Below, piece by piece: positions 17,334 through 26,683 of a DNA stretch of 64,000 nucleotides. This DNA is from Neorhizobium populisoli (GTDB lineage Bacteria > Pseudomonadota > Alphaproteobacteria > Rhizobiales > Rhizobiaceae): positions 124,001 to 188,000 of the forward strand of contig NZ_JAHYCB010000009.1 of the NCBI RefSeq assembly GCF_019430945.1. The letters run 5' to 3'. The position numbers were made by a program, and so were the translations under genes. How positions within the stretch are numbered: the stretch's first letter is position 1; each line of letters starts with the position of its first letter. Under the pieces are notes generated by a model. It worked only from the letters and a program-made list of their open reading frames with translations, did not search any database and had not been told where the DNA came from.

Positions 17334-17993
17334 CTATCTCGCTCCGAAAATCGCCGAGCCCACCCGCACGCTGGTCGCGCCGAATTCCACCGCCGTTTCG
17401 AAATCACCGGACATGCCCATCGAAAGCTTTTCCACGCCGCATTCTCTGGCGAGCTTGGCGAGCAGCGCGAAATGCGGTCCCGGATTTTCTTCCGCCGGCG
17501 GAATGCACATGAGGCCCTCAATCGCCAAGCCAAGCTCGTTGCGGCAAAGTTCGACGAACTTCAACGTCTCCTTCGGCTCGATGCCCGCCTTCTGCGGCTC
17601 GAGCCCGGTATTCACCTGCACATAAAGCCTCGGCGCCCTGCCCTGCTTCTCCATCTCGTCCGCAAGCGCCCGCGCAATCTTTTCCCGATCCACCGTCTCG
17701 ATGACGTCGAACAGGGCGACCGCTTCCGCGGACTTGTTGGACTGCAGCGGCCCGATCAGGTGCAGCTCGATGCCCGGCGTCTCCGCCTTCAATTCCGGCC
17801 ATTTTCCCTGGCTTTCCTGCACCCGGTTTTCACCGAAGACCCGCTGACCGGCGGCGATCACCGGCCGGATATCGTCAGCTTCGAACGTCTTGGACACGGC
17901 GACCAATGTAGCGGATCCCGCAGGCCGTTTCGCAATGCGTTCCGCCTTGGCAATCCGGTCCTTCACTTGAGCCAGCCGTTCTTCGACACTCAT
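17334..17993 (-). CDS. yggS: YggS-family pyridoxal-phosphate homeostasis protein
   Basis: A 219-residue PLP-binding protein of the YggS/PLPBP family, which carries PLP but has no known catalytic activity and helps keep vitamin B6 and amino-acid pools balanced. The PLP lysine is in TLVAVSKTF. Other family segments are FGENRVQESQGKWP, HLIGPLQSNKS and LSMGMSGDFETAVEFGATSVRVGSAIFG (read in parts). I chose the ATG at 17993 (MSVEERLAQ) because AGGA lies eight bases upstream; 18002 is an alternative. It is divergent from leuS and converges with the orphan ORF. Confidence 0.93.
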   Translation of the reverse strand: MSVEERLAQVKDRIAKAERIAKRPAGSATLVAVSKTFEADDIRPVIAAGQRVFGENRVQESQGKWPELKAETPGIELHLIGPLQSNKSAEAVALFDVIETVDREKIARALADEMEKQGRAPRLYVQVNTGLEPQKAGIEPKETLKFVELCRNELGLAIEGLMCIPPAEENPGPHFALLAKLARECGVEKLSMGMSGDFETAVEFGATSVRVGSAIFGAR

Positions 17994-18207
17994 GATCGCC
18001 ATCCTGTTTCTCGGGCCTGTTTCCTGAGACCTGTTTCTTGAGAGTTGAGCGATTAACCCTCATATAAGCGTCTGCCAAGGTCTTTCGCCCTTGGCCGCCC
18101 ATCAAAGTTTGACCTTGCCCAAAGCCCGTAAAACTTGACGCTCGCAGGCTTTCATGGTGAAGGTCACCCCGAATTCTTTATCCTGATTTTTCCGGAATAT
18201 CATCGAA

Positions 18208-20838
18208 ATGGCGACTGAACGTTACAACCCGCGCGATGCCGAGCCCCGTTGGCAGCAGAAGTGGAACGAGGCCAAGGTTTTCGAAACCGACAATGGCGAC
18301 CCGCGCGAGAAATATTACGTCCTCGAGATGTTCCCCTATCCGTCGGGCCGCATCCATATGGGCCACGTGCGCAACTATGCGATGGGCGACGTCGTTGCTC
18401 GCTACAAGCGTGCCCGCGGTTTCAATGTTCTCCACCCAATGGGCTGGGACGCCTTCGGCATGCCGGCTGAAAACGCCGCGCGGGACAACAAGACCCATCC
18501 GAAGACCTGGACCTACCAGAACATCGAATCGATGAAGAAGCAGCTGAAGGCCATGGGCCTGTCGCTGGACTGGTCCCGTGAATTCGCCACCTGCGACCCC
18601 GAATATTACCAGCAGCAGCAGCACCTCTTCCTCGACATGATGGAAAAGGGCCTGGTCTATCGCAAGCAGTCGAAGGTGAACTGGGACCCGGTCGATCAGA
18701 CGGTTCTGGCCAACGAGCAGGTTATCGACGGCCGCGGCTGGCGTTCCGGCGCGCTGGTGGAACAGCGCGAACTGGTGCAGTGGTTCTTCAAGATCACCGA
18801 TTTCAGCCAGGACCTGCTGGACGAACTCGACCATCTGGACCAATGGCCGGAAAAGGTCCGGCTGATGCAGAAGAACTGGATCGGCCGCTCGGAAGGCCTG
18901 ACCGTCCGCTGGGAGATCGTCGGTTCGACCGCGCCCGCCGGCGAGACCGAGGTGACCGTCTACACGACCCGACCTGACACCCTGTTCGGCGCCTCCTTCC
19001 TGGCGATCGCCGCCGACCATCCGCTTGCCAAGGCGGTGGCTGAAAAGAATCCGGCTATCCATGACTTCGCCGAGGAATGCCGGCACCAGGGCACATCTCT
19101 GGCAGCGCTGGAGACCGCCGAGAAGAAGGGCATGGACACCGGCATCCGCGTCAAGCACCCGCTCGATCCGTCTTGGGAACTGCCGGTCTATATCGCCAAT
19201 TTCGTGCTGATGGACTACGGCACGGGCGCCATTTTCGGCTGCCCGTCGGGTGACCAGCGCGACCTGGATTTCGCGCGCAGGTATGACTTGCCGGTCGTTC
19301 CGGTCGTCATGCCGAAGGATGGCGATGCAGCGACTTTCGCGGTTGGCGACACGGCCTATGTCGATGACGGCGTGATGATCAACTCGCGCTTCCTGGACGG
19401 CAAGACGACGGACGAGGCTTTTGCGGTCGTTGCCGATAAGCTGTCCAGCACGATGATCGGCAACATGCCGCAGGGCGAGCGCAAGGTGAACTTCCGCCTG
19501 CGCGACTGGGGCGTTTCCCGCCAACGCTACTGGGGCTGCCCGATCCCGGTCATCCATTGCGACGACTGCGGCGTGGTGCCGGTGCCGAAGGCCGACCTGC
19601 CGGTCAAGCTGCCGGACGACGTTACCTTCGACCTGCCCGGCAACCCGCTGGACCGTCACGCGACCTGGCGCCACGTGTCTTGCCCGAACTGCGGCAAGGA
19701 TGCCCGTCGCGAGACGGACACGATGGATACGTTCGTCGATTCGAGCTGGTATTTCACCCGCTTCACTGCACCGTGGGAAAAGAACCCGACCGATCCGGCT
19801 GTCGCCAATCGCTGGCTGCCCGTCGATCAGTATATCGGTGGCATCGAGCATGCGATCCTGCACCTGCTCTATTCCCGCTTCTTCACCCGCGCCATGCGCG
19901 AAACCGGCCATGTTAACGTCAAGGAGCCCTTCAAGGGCCTCTTCACCCAGGGCATGGTCGTGCATGAAACCTATCGCCGCGGCTCCGGCCCGAACGGCGA
20001 ATGGGTCACTCCGGCCGATATCAGGATCGAGGAAATCAACGGCAAGCGCCGCGCCACGATGCTCAACGGCGGCGAGGAAGTGACGATCGGCTCGATCGAA
20101 AAGATGTCGAAGTCGAAAAAGAACGTTGTCGATCCGGACGATATCATCGCCTCCTATGGTGCCGATACCGCCCGCTTCTTCGTTCTGTCCGACAGCCCGC
20201 CGGATCGCGACGTCATCTGGTCGGAAGCCGGCGTCGAAGGCGCGCACCGCTTCACCCAGCGCCTGTGGCGCCTGATCTCGGAAGCCGCCGACAACCTGAA
20301 GGCCGTTGCTCCGGCGCCGGCTAAGGATGGCGATGCATTGGCGATCTCGCAGCTCGCCCACAAGACGTTGAAGGCCGTTCAGGGCGACTTGGACAAGCTG
20401 TCCTTCAACAAGGCCGTTGCCCGCATCTACGAACTGGTGAACGCGATTGCCGCCCCGCTGACCGACGTTGCTGCTGGCAAGGGGGATACTGCCTATCGTG
20501 CCGCCGTGCGCAACGCGGCCGAAATCCTCATCCAGATCGTCGCGCCGATGACGCCGCATCTGGCCGAGGAATGCTGGACAGTGCTCGGCAATGACGACAT
20601 GGTCGCTCATGCAGCCTGGCCGACATTCGACGACGCGCTCACCGTCGAGAACGATGTCACACTGCCGGTGCAAATCAACGGCAAGAAGCGCGCCGAATTG
20701 ACAATCGCCCGCGACGCGGATCAAAGTGCCGTCGAAGCTGCGGTTCTGGCGCTGGATGCGGTCAAGGCGGCTCTTGAAGGCAAGGCGCCGAAGAAGATCA
20801 TCGTCGTCCCACAGAGGATCGTGAACATTGTCGTCTGA
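18208..20838 (+). CDS. leuS: Leucyl-tRNA synthetase LeuS
   Basis: Class I aminoacyl-tRNA synthetase charging tRNA-Leu. The 876-residue length is normal for bacterial LeuS. The HIGH-type signature is HMGH within PSGRIHMGHVRNYAMGD (50-53), the CP1 editing domain follows (TTRPDTLFGASFLAIA), and KMSKSKKN is at 632-639. The C-terminal anticodon-binding region is intact. The ATG at 18208 precedes the canonical ERYNPRDAEPRWQ N-terminus. lptE starts inside its last codons and holA overlaps lptE, so leuS-lptE-holA is a coupled operon. It is one of the few transcription units left of oriC that point toward the origin. Confidence 0.97.
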   Translation: MATERYNPRDAEPRWQQKWNEAKVFETDNGDPREKYYVLEMFPYPSGRIHMGHVRNYAMGDVVARYKRARGFNVLHPMGWDAFGMPAENAARDNKTHPKTWTYQNIESMKKQLKAMGLSLDWSREFATCDPEYYQQQQHLFLDMMEKGLVYRKQSKVNWDPVDQTVLANEQVIDGRGWRSGALVEQRELVQWFFKITDFSQDLLDELDHLDQWPEKVRLMQKNWIGRSEGLTVRWEIVGSTAPAGETEVTVYTTRPDTLFGASFLAIAADHPLAKAVAEKNPAIHDFAEECRHQGTSLAALETAEKKGMDTGIRVKHPLDPSWELPVYIANFVLMDYGTGAIFGCPSGDQRDLDFARRYDLPVVPVVMPKDGDAATFAVGDTAYVDDGVMINSRFLDGKTTDEAFAVVADKLSSTMIGNMPQGERKVNFRLRDWGVSRQRYWGCPIPVIHCDDCGVVPVPKADLPVKLPDDVTFDLPGNPLDRHATWRHVSCPNCGKDARRETDTMDTFVDSSWYFTRFTAPWEKNPTDPAVANRWLPVDQYIGGIEHAILHLLYSRFFTRAMRETGHVNVKEPFKGLFTQGMVVHETYRRGSGPNGEWVTPADIRIEEINGKRRATMLNGGEEVTIGSIEKMSKSKKNVVDPDDIIASYGADTARFFVLSDSPPDRDVIWSEAGVEGAHRFTQRLWRLISEAADNLKAVAPAPAKDGDALAISQLAHKTLKAVQGDLDKLSFNKAVARIYELVNAIAAPLTDVAAGKGDTAYRAAVRNAAEILIQIVAPMTPHLAEECWTVLGNDDMVAHAAWPTFDDALTVENDVTLPVQINGKKRAELTIARDADQSAVEAAVLALDAVKAALEGKAPKKIIVVPQRIVNIVV

Positions 20839-21388
20839 TCGCACTCTTCGCCGTATCGGCCTGTTTTCCGGCCTGGCTTTGCTCGCCATCGTCTCGGGCT
20901 GCCAGGTGCGGCCGCTCTATTCGGAATCGGCCGGTACCGGCGAGCGTCTGGCATCGGTCAGCTTCTCGCAGCCCAAGGATCGCGTCGATCAGGTCATCCG
21001 CAATCACCTGGTCTTCCTGACCTCCGGCGGTGCGGGTGAATCGACGCATCCCGCCTATGAGGTGAAGCTTGCAGCCACCAGCACGGCCTCCAGCGTCATT
21101 GACGACGAGGACGACGATAACGTCTCCCCGAGTGGCGTGCCTGTCCCGGGCCGCGTACAGGTCGAGGCAACCTATTCCATCACCCGCCTGAGCGACGGCC
21201 AGGTGATCAAGTCCGGCAAGCGCGACGTGGTCTCGCTGATCGACGTGTCACGCCAGGGCTTTGCCAAGGTGCGCGCCATCCGCGACGCGGAAAACCGTGC
21301 GTCCCGTGAGCTTGCAGAATTCCTCCGCGCCGAGATCGCAATCGTGCTGGCGCGCGAACCCCAGCCGCAGACGGTATGGCAGAAATAA
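20828..21388 (+). CDS. lptE: LPS-assembly lipoprotein LptE
   Basis: LptE is the outer-membrane lipoprotein that plugs the LptD barrel and helps insert lipopolysaccharide. The 186-residue product has a lipoprotein signal with lipobox VSGC (22-25, Cys25 lipidated), followed by PLYSESAG typical of alphaproteobacterial LptE. The start appears to be TTG at 20828, overlapping the leuS end by 11 bases; no ATG is placed properly before the signal sequence. Its end overlaps holA by 13 bases. The leuS-lptE-holA order is widely conserved, which supports the call despite low sequence conservation. Confidence 0.9.
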   Translation: MSSDRTLRRIGLFSGLALLAIVSGCQVRPLYSESAGTGERLASVSFSQPKDRVDQVIRNHLVFLTSGGAGESTHPAYEVKLAATSTASSVIDDEDDDNVSPSGVPVPGRVQVEATYSITRLSDGQVIKSGKRDVVSLIDVSRQGFAKVRAIRDAENRASRELAEFLRAEIAIVLAREPQPQTVWQK

Positions 21389-22407
21389 AATCTCACGAGT
21401 TCGACCGCTTCGCTGAGAAGGGCGCCGATCTCTACAAGATCTTCGTGATTTACGGGCCCGACCGCGGGCTCGTATCCGAGCGCGCCTCCCTGCTTGCCAA
21501 AAAGACGGGCGTCTCTCCGGACGATCCTTTCTCCATGCTGAAGCTCGATATTTCCGACCTTCATGGCGATCCCGGCCGGCTTCTGGACGAAGTCAATTCC
21601 CTCGGCCTTTTCGGCGGCTCTAAACTCGTCTGGCTGCGGGGCGCGGCGAACGAAAAATATTTGCTCGACGCCATACAGATGCTGGCGGACGGACCGGCGC
21701 CGGAAAATATTCTGATTGTCGAGGCCGGCGACCTGAAGAAGGGCGCGGGTTTGCGCAAGGTCGCGGAGCCGGCGCGGACGATTGCGGTCATTCCTTGTTA
21801 TGCGGATGACGTGAAAGCGCTGAACAGCCTGATCGACACGGAACTTGGCGCCGAAAATCTCAGAATAAGTTCCGACGCCCGGCAAAGGCTGCTGGAACTG
21901 CTGGGCGGCGATCGCGTCGCATCGCGCAACGAGATCCGAAAGCTGGCGCTGTATTGCCGAGGGCAGGGGACCGTCGAAGAAGCGCATGTGGATGAGATCA
22001 TCGGCGACGCCAGCAGCGTTTCGGCCGACGAGGCTGTCGATGCCATTTTGAGCGGAGATCTGCCTGGCCTCAATCGCGCGCTGCAGAAGGTCGTATCGTC
22101 CAAGACGCCGGTTTTCCTGGTGCTGCAGTCCTGCCTGAAGCAATTCCAGCTCCTCGACGTAATGCGCTCGGAAATGGACGACAAAAAACTGCAGCCGGGC
22201 CAGGTCATGATGACGCTCGGGCGGCATATCCATTTCAAGCGCAAGCCGATCATCGAGAGAGCTCTGCGCACATGGAATGCGCCTGCAATCGCCCGTGAAA
22301 CCGAACGCCTGCAGGCCGCAGTATTGATGTCGCGCCAGCGACAGGTTCTCGAACCGAGCATCGCGCTACATACGCTGATGGCGATAACACTACAATCAAG
22401 CCGTTGA
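21376..22407 (+). CDS. holA: DNA polymerase III delta subunit HolA
   Basis: The delta subunit of the clamp loader, which opens the beta sliding clamp. The 343-residue protein shows the usual delta N-terminal fold (IFVIYGPDRGLVSERASLLAK) and a helical C-terminal collar domain. It overlaps lptE by 13 bases and converges with parB, leaving only ten bases between the stops, with no obvious terminator. Sequence conservation in this family is low, but length, context and the YGPD motif agree. Confidence 0.9.
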   Translation: MAEIKSHEFDRFAEKGADLYKIFVIYGPDRGLVSERASLLAKKTGVSPDDPFSMLKLDISDLHGDPGRLLDEVNSLGLFGGSKLVWLRGAANEKYLLDAIQMLADGPAPENILIVEAGDLKKGAGLRKVAEPARTIAVIPCYADDVKALNSLIDTELGAENLRISSDARQRLLELLGGDRVASRNEIRKLALYCRGQGTVEEAHVDEIIGDASSVSADEAVDAILSGDLPGLNRALQKVVSSKTPVFLVLQSCLKQFQLLDVMRSEMDDKKLQPGQVMMTLGRHIHFKRKPIIERALRTWNAPAIARETERLQAAVLMSRQRQVLEPSIALHTLMAITLQSSR

Positions 22408-22417
22408 TTTTAAAAGA

Positions 22418-23299
22418 CTATCGTCTCTCTAACAGACGGCAGATCTCTTCCAGCTGCTCAAGAGATTTATAGTTGATCCGAACCTGCCCGCCACCATTGC
22501 GGTGGTTGATCTTAACCTCAAGGCCGAGCGCGTCGGAAAGTGTCCTCTCCAGCGCCAGCGTATCGGAATCTTTTTGTTCCGCTTTCGAAACGTTTGCAGG
22601 TTCTGACTGTGCCTTGATGTCGTTTTGGGCCAAACGCTCCGCATCGCGAACTGACATGCCCTTGGCAATAATGGTGCGGGCGAGGGCGACCGGATCTGAA
22701 GTCGTTATCAAGGCACGGGCATGACCGGCGGAGAGTGAGCCTGCCTCCAGCATATCGCGCACCGGATCAGGCAGTTTCAGCAGTCGAAGGCTGTTTGCCA
22801 CGTGGCTCCGGCTTTTGCCAATGATCTCACCAAGATCGTTCTGGGTATAACCATGCTCGGCGATAAGTTGGTCGTAACCGAGCGCCTCTTCCAGAGGATT
22901 GAGGTCCGCACGCTGGACATTCTCGACGATCGCAATTTCTAAAGCGGTTCGATCATCGACATCCCGCACGATGATCGGGATTTCGATGAGCCCGGCAAGC
23001 TGAGCAGCCCGCCAGCGACGTTCACCGGCGATGATCTCGAATTGATCACGCCCGCGAGGCCGGACAACCACCGGCTGGACAATACCATGCTGTCGGATCG
23101 AACTGGCGAGATCCTGAAGATCGCCTTCGTCGAATGCACGCCGCGGGTTCTTGGGGTTACGCGTGACGTGTTCGATCGGCACCATACGGTCGGCGCTGAC
23201 GCTCTTCGGCGCATTATCGACAGGAACGGGCTGATCCATCTCCCCGATGAGAGCAGCAAGCCCCCTTCCCAGGCGGCGCTTTGAAGGATCGTCACTCAT
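22418..23299 (-). CDS. parB: Chromosome-partitioning protein ParB
   Basis: ParB is a CTP-dependent DNA clamp that loads at parS and helps segregate the origin. The 293-residue product begins with KRRLGRGLAALIGE, then has the CTP-binding motifs GERRWRAAQ (92-100) and ENVQRADLNPLEEA, a helix-turn-helix (about 152-175, TQNDLGEIIGKSRSHVANS) and a C-terminal dimerisation domain. It follows parA on the minus strand by 28 bases. Eight parS or parS-like targets occur in this window. Confidence 0.98.
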   Translation of the reverse strand: MSDDPSKRRLGRGLAALIGEMDQPVPVDNAPKSVSADRMVPIEHVTRNPKNPRRAFDEGDLQDLASSIRQHGIVQPVVVRPRGRDQFEIIAGERRWRAAQLAGLIEIPIIVRDVDDRTALEIAIVENVQRADLNPLEEALGYDQLIAEHGYTQNDLGEIIGKSRSHVANSLRLLKLPDPVRDMLEAGSLSAGHARALITTSDPVALARTIIAKGMSVRDAERLAQNDIKAQSEPANVSKAEQKDSDTLALERTLSDALGLEVKINHRNGGGQVRINYKSLEQLEEICRLLERR

Positions 23300-23327
23300 A
23301 CTCGTAACCCTATGGTTTTAAAATGAC

Positions 23328-24119
23328 TCAAGCGGCCTTGCGGCGGCGTTCGCGCTGAATAACTTCAGACGCAAGCTGAAGATAGGCCTGGCTGCCAGCG
23401 CATTTCAAATCGTAAAGGATAGCCGGCTTACCATAGGAAGGCGCTTCGGAGACCCGCACATTGCGCGGTATAAGCGTCTGATAGACCTTCTCTCCGAGAT
23501 ACGATTTCACATCGTTGACGACCTGTTGCGCGAGATTGTTTCGCGCATCGAACATCGTCAGCACGATGCCTTGAATGTCGAGCGCTGGATTGACCGTCCG
23601 TCTTACCTGATCGACCGTTTCCAGCAGCTGGCTCAGACCTTCGAGCGCAAAGAATTCGCACTGCAAGGGGACGAGGATGGAATGCGCCGCGGCCATTGCG
23701 TTCATCGTCAACAGATTGAACGACGGCGGGCAATCGAGCAGAATGTAGGAATAACCAAAAGCATCATCTGCATTAACCGCGCGACGAAGCTTGAAGGCAC
23801 GATCGGAGTCCTGGGAGATCTCCATCTCAAAACCAAGCAAATCCATCGTCGAAGGGACGATATGCAGGTTCGGGACCGCCGTCTCCATCGCTGCTTCCGA
23901 TATCGAATTATATCCCATCAGAAGGTCATAGGAGGAAAGCTTGCGATCGCGACGCTCGATACCAAGCCCCGTGCTAGCATTACCCTGTGGATCCAGGTCG
24001 ACGATAAGCACGCGCTCACCGATGGCGGCGAGGGCGGTTGCCAGATTGATGGCGGTCGTCGTCTTGCCAACGCCACCTTTTTGGTTGGCGATGGTAATAA
24101 TCCGGTTCTTGTCGAACAT
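23328..24119 (-). CDS. parA: Chromosome-partitioning ATPase ParA
   Basis: ParA forms an ATP-dependent gradient on the nucleoid that moves ParB-parS complexes. The 263-residue protein has the deviant Walker A KGGVGKTT (14-21), the A' motif VDLDPQGNAS, and the conserved VPLQCEFFALEGL. The length is that of chromosomal (not plasmid RepA-type) ParA. It starts 15 bases after rsmG and is followed by parB, the classical origin-proximal arrangement. Confidence 0.98.
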   Translation of the reverse strand: MFDKNRIITIANQKGGVGKTTTAINLATALAAIGERVLIVDLDPQGNASTGLGIERRDRKLSSYDLLMGYNSISEAAMETAVPNLHIVPSTMDLLGFEMEISQDSDRAFKLRRAVNADDAFGYSYILLDCPPSFNLLTMNAMAAAHSILVPLQCEFFALEGLSQLLETVDQVRRTVNPALDIQGIVLTMFDARNNLAQQVVNDVKSYLGEKVYQTLIPRNVRVSEAPSYGKPAILYDLKCAGSQAYLQLASEVIQRERRRKAA

Positions 24120-24134
24120 ATCGCACCTGAATAT

Positions 24135-24752
24135 CTAGGGTGAAACGTGCCTTAAATTACTAATTTCGAGAATAACGGAGTCCTGCTCAACGGCACTTCG
24201 ATGTTCTAGCAGATCGAAAGCCCAACGACCACGGGCTTTCGCGATTTCCGCCTGGTAATCCCGGCCTTTATGGAAAAATGCTCTTGTATTTTTTCCGATC
24301 ATCCAAGGCGCCGTGTAGGAAAACAGCATGTCGAGCTCAGCAAGAGCCCGCGCCGAAATTCGATCACAGTCTTTCAGCTCATCCTGAGCCGCTTCAATTC
24401 GAACCGGATGCACAGAACCACGCGCGCCAGTCTCGTTCAAAGCGACACGCAGGAAAGCCGCCTTTTTTTGGTTGCTTTCAACGAGATTCACCCAACCATC
24501 ACCGACTTCGGCCAAGAAAATCGCGGTGATGATACCAGGAAAACCACCGCCAGATCCAAGATCCAGCCATTGCTGCGCGCCGGGGGACTGTTGGTAGATC
24601 TGAGCACTATCGGCAATGTGCCGTTGCCACAATTCGTCTAGAGTCGAAGGCGCCACCAGATTGATAGTCTTGGCCCATTTTTGGAAAAGCTTGGCAAAAT
24701 GCTCGAGCCGTTCCTGCGTTTCACGTGAAACACTCTTACCGTTCAGTTGCAT
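24135..24752 (-). CDS. rsmG: 16S rRNA (guanine-527-N7) methyltransferase RsmG (GidB)
   Basis: RsmG methylates G527 of 16S rRNA; loss gives low-level streptomycin resistance in several species. The 205-residue protein has the SAM-binding motif LDLGSGGGFPGI and the family segment NLVAPSTLDELWQRHIADSAQ. Its N-terminal codons (V-S-R-E-T at about 8-12) contain a 15/16 parS site. The stop of mnmG and this start abut, so mnmG, rsmG, parA and parB look like one operon. Confidence 0.96.
   Translation of the reverse strand: MQLNGKSVSRETQERLEHFAKLFQKWAKTINLVAPSTLDELWQRHIADSAQIYQQSPGAQQWLDLGSGGGFPGIITAIFLAEVGDGWVNLVESNQKKAAFLRVALNETGARGSVHPVRIEAAQDELKDCDRISARALAELDMLFSYTAPWMIGKNTRAFFHKGRDYQAEIAKARGRWAFDLLEHRSAVEQDSVILEISNLRHVSP
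24717..24732. other. parS site inside rsmG (15/16)
   Basis: CGTTTCACGTGAAACA has the full 14-base palindrome GTTTCACGTGAAAC and differs from consensus only at the first base. It lies in the rsmG 5' codons, 600 bases before parA. This is the best-matching ParB site in the window. Confidence 0.92.
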
Positions 24753-26635
24753 TAAGAGACTCGCTTCGCGCGATTTTGAGTTGCATCGCCCTTACGAAGC
24801 AGCGCAAGAAGCAAGGCGAGCGCCGCTGGCGTCATCCCGTCAACCTTAGCAGCCTGCGCAAGATTTGCCGGCTTGGCGGCAGTAAGCTTCAATTTCAACT
24901 CGTTAGAAAGACCCGGAAGCTCTGTAAAATCAAAGGCTTGCGGGATAATTCGACTCTCATCCCGCTGGGTAGCCTCAATGTCCGAAACCTGTCTGTTCAT
25001 ATAGACGGCGTATTTGGCCTCTATCTCCAATGCTTCGGCCACTTTGGGCTGAAGTTCGGTCAGTTCAGGCCACAGCGATGCGAGACTTGCGAGATTTTGC
25101 TCCGGATATGCCAAAAGCTCGTAGGCAGACCGACGCTGCCCATCCCGATTGAGGTGAAGACCATGTTTCATCGCTTCGTTCGGCGTAACCGTCATTGCCT
25201 GCAATCGGAGCCGCTGATCTGTGACCGCCTGCTTGTAATCGGTAAACTTCGCGGCCCGCGCCGCGCCAACACAGCTGATGTCGATGCCTTTTTCTGTCAG
25301 GCGCATGTCGGCATTGTCAGCTCGGAGCGAAAGGCGGTATTCCGCGCGGGATGTAAACATACGATAAGGCTCGGTAACGCCTCGCGACGTCAGATCGTCT
25401 ATCATCACGCCGATATAGGAGTCGGCGCGGCTGAAATGATAGGGGTCCATACGGGATGCCTTGCGCGCCGCATTCAGACCGGCAACCACTCCCTGCGCCG
25501 CGGCTTCCTCATATCCCGTCGTGCCATTGATCTGGCCGGCCAGGAAGAGGCCGCCGATCTTTTTTACCTCAAGAGCGTGGGTGAGCTCTTTCGGATCCAC
25601 GTGATCATATTCGATCGCATAACCCGGCTGCAGAATGGCGACATTCTCAAGCCCGGGGATGGTGTGGATAAAGGCTTCTTGGACCTCGGCGGGGAGGGAC
25701 GTCGAAATGCCGTTCGGATAAACCGTTGGGTCGTCGAGGCCTTCCGGCTCCAGAAAAATCTGATGACCGTCCCGTTCGCCGAACCGCACAATCTTGTCCT
25801 CGATCGACGGGCAATATCGCGGACCAACCCCTTCGATCTGCCCGGAATACATCGCCGACAGATGAATGTTGTCGGAAATGATCTTGTGGGTGGCGTCCGT
25901 AGTGCGAGTCACACCGCAGGCGATCTGCGTCGTTGTGATCCGATCGGTCATGAAGGAGAACGGAACAGGTTCCTCGTCGGCTTCCTGGCTGCCGATACCG
26001 GCCCAGGCAATGGTTCGTCCGTCAAGACGTGCCGGAGTTCCGGTTTTCAGCCGGCCTAGTTGAAGGCCGAAGCGGTAAAGGGTTTCAGATAGGCCGAGAG
26101 ATGGCGCTTCGCCGACCCGCCCAGCGGGAATTTTTTCAGTACCGATGTGAATCAGGCCACGAAGAAAAGTACCGGTCGTCAGAACGACCGTTCCGGTAGC
26201 GAATCGACGGCCGTCTTTTAGCATAACGGCTCGGACGCCGCCTTTTGCGTCGATATCGAGATCGAACGCGTCCCCTTCGATGACGTCCAGATTCGGGTGA
26301 TCGAATATCTCCCGCTGCATCGCAAGGCGATAAAGCTTGCGGTCGGCCTGAGTGCGGGGGCCACGCACCGCGGGGCCTTTCTTGCGATTTAGCAGCCGGA
26401 ACTGGATGCCGGCCGCATCGGCAACCCGCCCCATCAACCCATCCAGCGCGTCCACTTCACGCACCAGATGGCCCTTGCCAAGACCACCGATCGCCGGATT
26501 GCAGGACATGACGCCGATCGTTTCGCGTTTATGGGTGATCAACGCGGTTTTGGCGCCCATGCGCGCGGCCGCACTCGCGGCTTCACAGCCCGCATGCCCG
26601 CCGCCGATGACAATCACATCAAAGGTCTGTTCCAT
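24752..26635 (-). CDS. mnmG: tRNA uridine-5-carboxymethylaminomethyl modification enzyme MnmG (GidA)
   Basis: MnmG is the FAD-dependent partner of MnmE, modifying the wobble uridine (cmnm5U34) of several tRNAs. The 627-residue protein starts with the FAD dinucleotide-binding motif VIVIGGGHAGCEAA, followed by the family blocks SCNPAIGGLGKGHLVREVDALDG and GPRTQADRKLY (read in parts). I chose ATG at 26635 (MEQTFDV); an in-frame ATG at 26647 would add four residues. It follows mnmE closely, and the complex partners are therefore co-encoded. Confidence 0.96.
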   Translation of the reverse strand: MEQTFDVIVIGGGHAGCEAASAAARMGAKTALITHKRETIGVMSCNPAIGGLGKGHLVREVDALDGLMGRVADAAGIQFRLLNRKKGPAVRGPRTQADRKLYRLAMQREIFDHPNLDVIEGDAFDLDIDAKGGVRAVMLKDGRRFATGTVVLTTGTFLRGLIHIGTEKIPAGRVGEAPSLGLSETLYRFGLQLGRLKTGTPARLDGRTIAWAGIGSQEADEEPVPFSFMTDRITTTQIACGVTRTTDATHKIISDNIHLSAMYSGQIEGVGPRYCPSIEDKIVRFGERDGHQIFLEPEGLDDPTVYPNGISTSLPAEVQEAFIHTIPGLENVAILQPGYAIEYDHVDPKELTHALEVKKIGGLFLAGQINGTTGYEEAAAQGVVAGLNAARKASRMDPYHFSRADSYIGVMIDDLTSRGVTEPYRMFTSRAEYRLSLRADNADMRLTEKGIDISCVGAARAAKFTDYKQAVTDQRLRLQAMTVTPNEAMKHGLHLNRDGQRRSAYELLAYPEQNLASLASLWPELTELQPKVAEALEIEAKYAVYMNRQVSDIEATQRDESRIIPQAFDFTELPGLSNELKLKLTAAKPANLAQAAKVDGMTPAALALLLALLRKGDATQNRAKRVS

Positions 26636-26667
26636 TTCACCACCCATGTGAAAGGCGGAAAACCGCC

Positions 26668-26683
26668 TGTTTCACGTGAATCA
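26668..26683. other. parS site between mnmE and mnmG (15/16)
   Basis: TGTTTCACGTGAATCA, one mismatch from consensus. It overlaps the mnmE stop codon. The reverse strand reads TGATTCACGTGAAACA, an asymmetric form that recurs at 32953, 42270 and 46316. Confidence 0.9.

Noticed and set aside
18178..20889. 903-codon minus-strand open frame across leuS
   Set aside because: It is the mirror of a conserved leuS frame in GC-rich codons; its translation has the Arg/Asp/His-rich look of an antisense frame and no domain.
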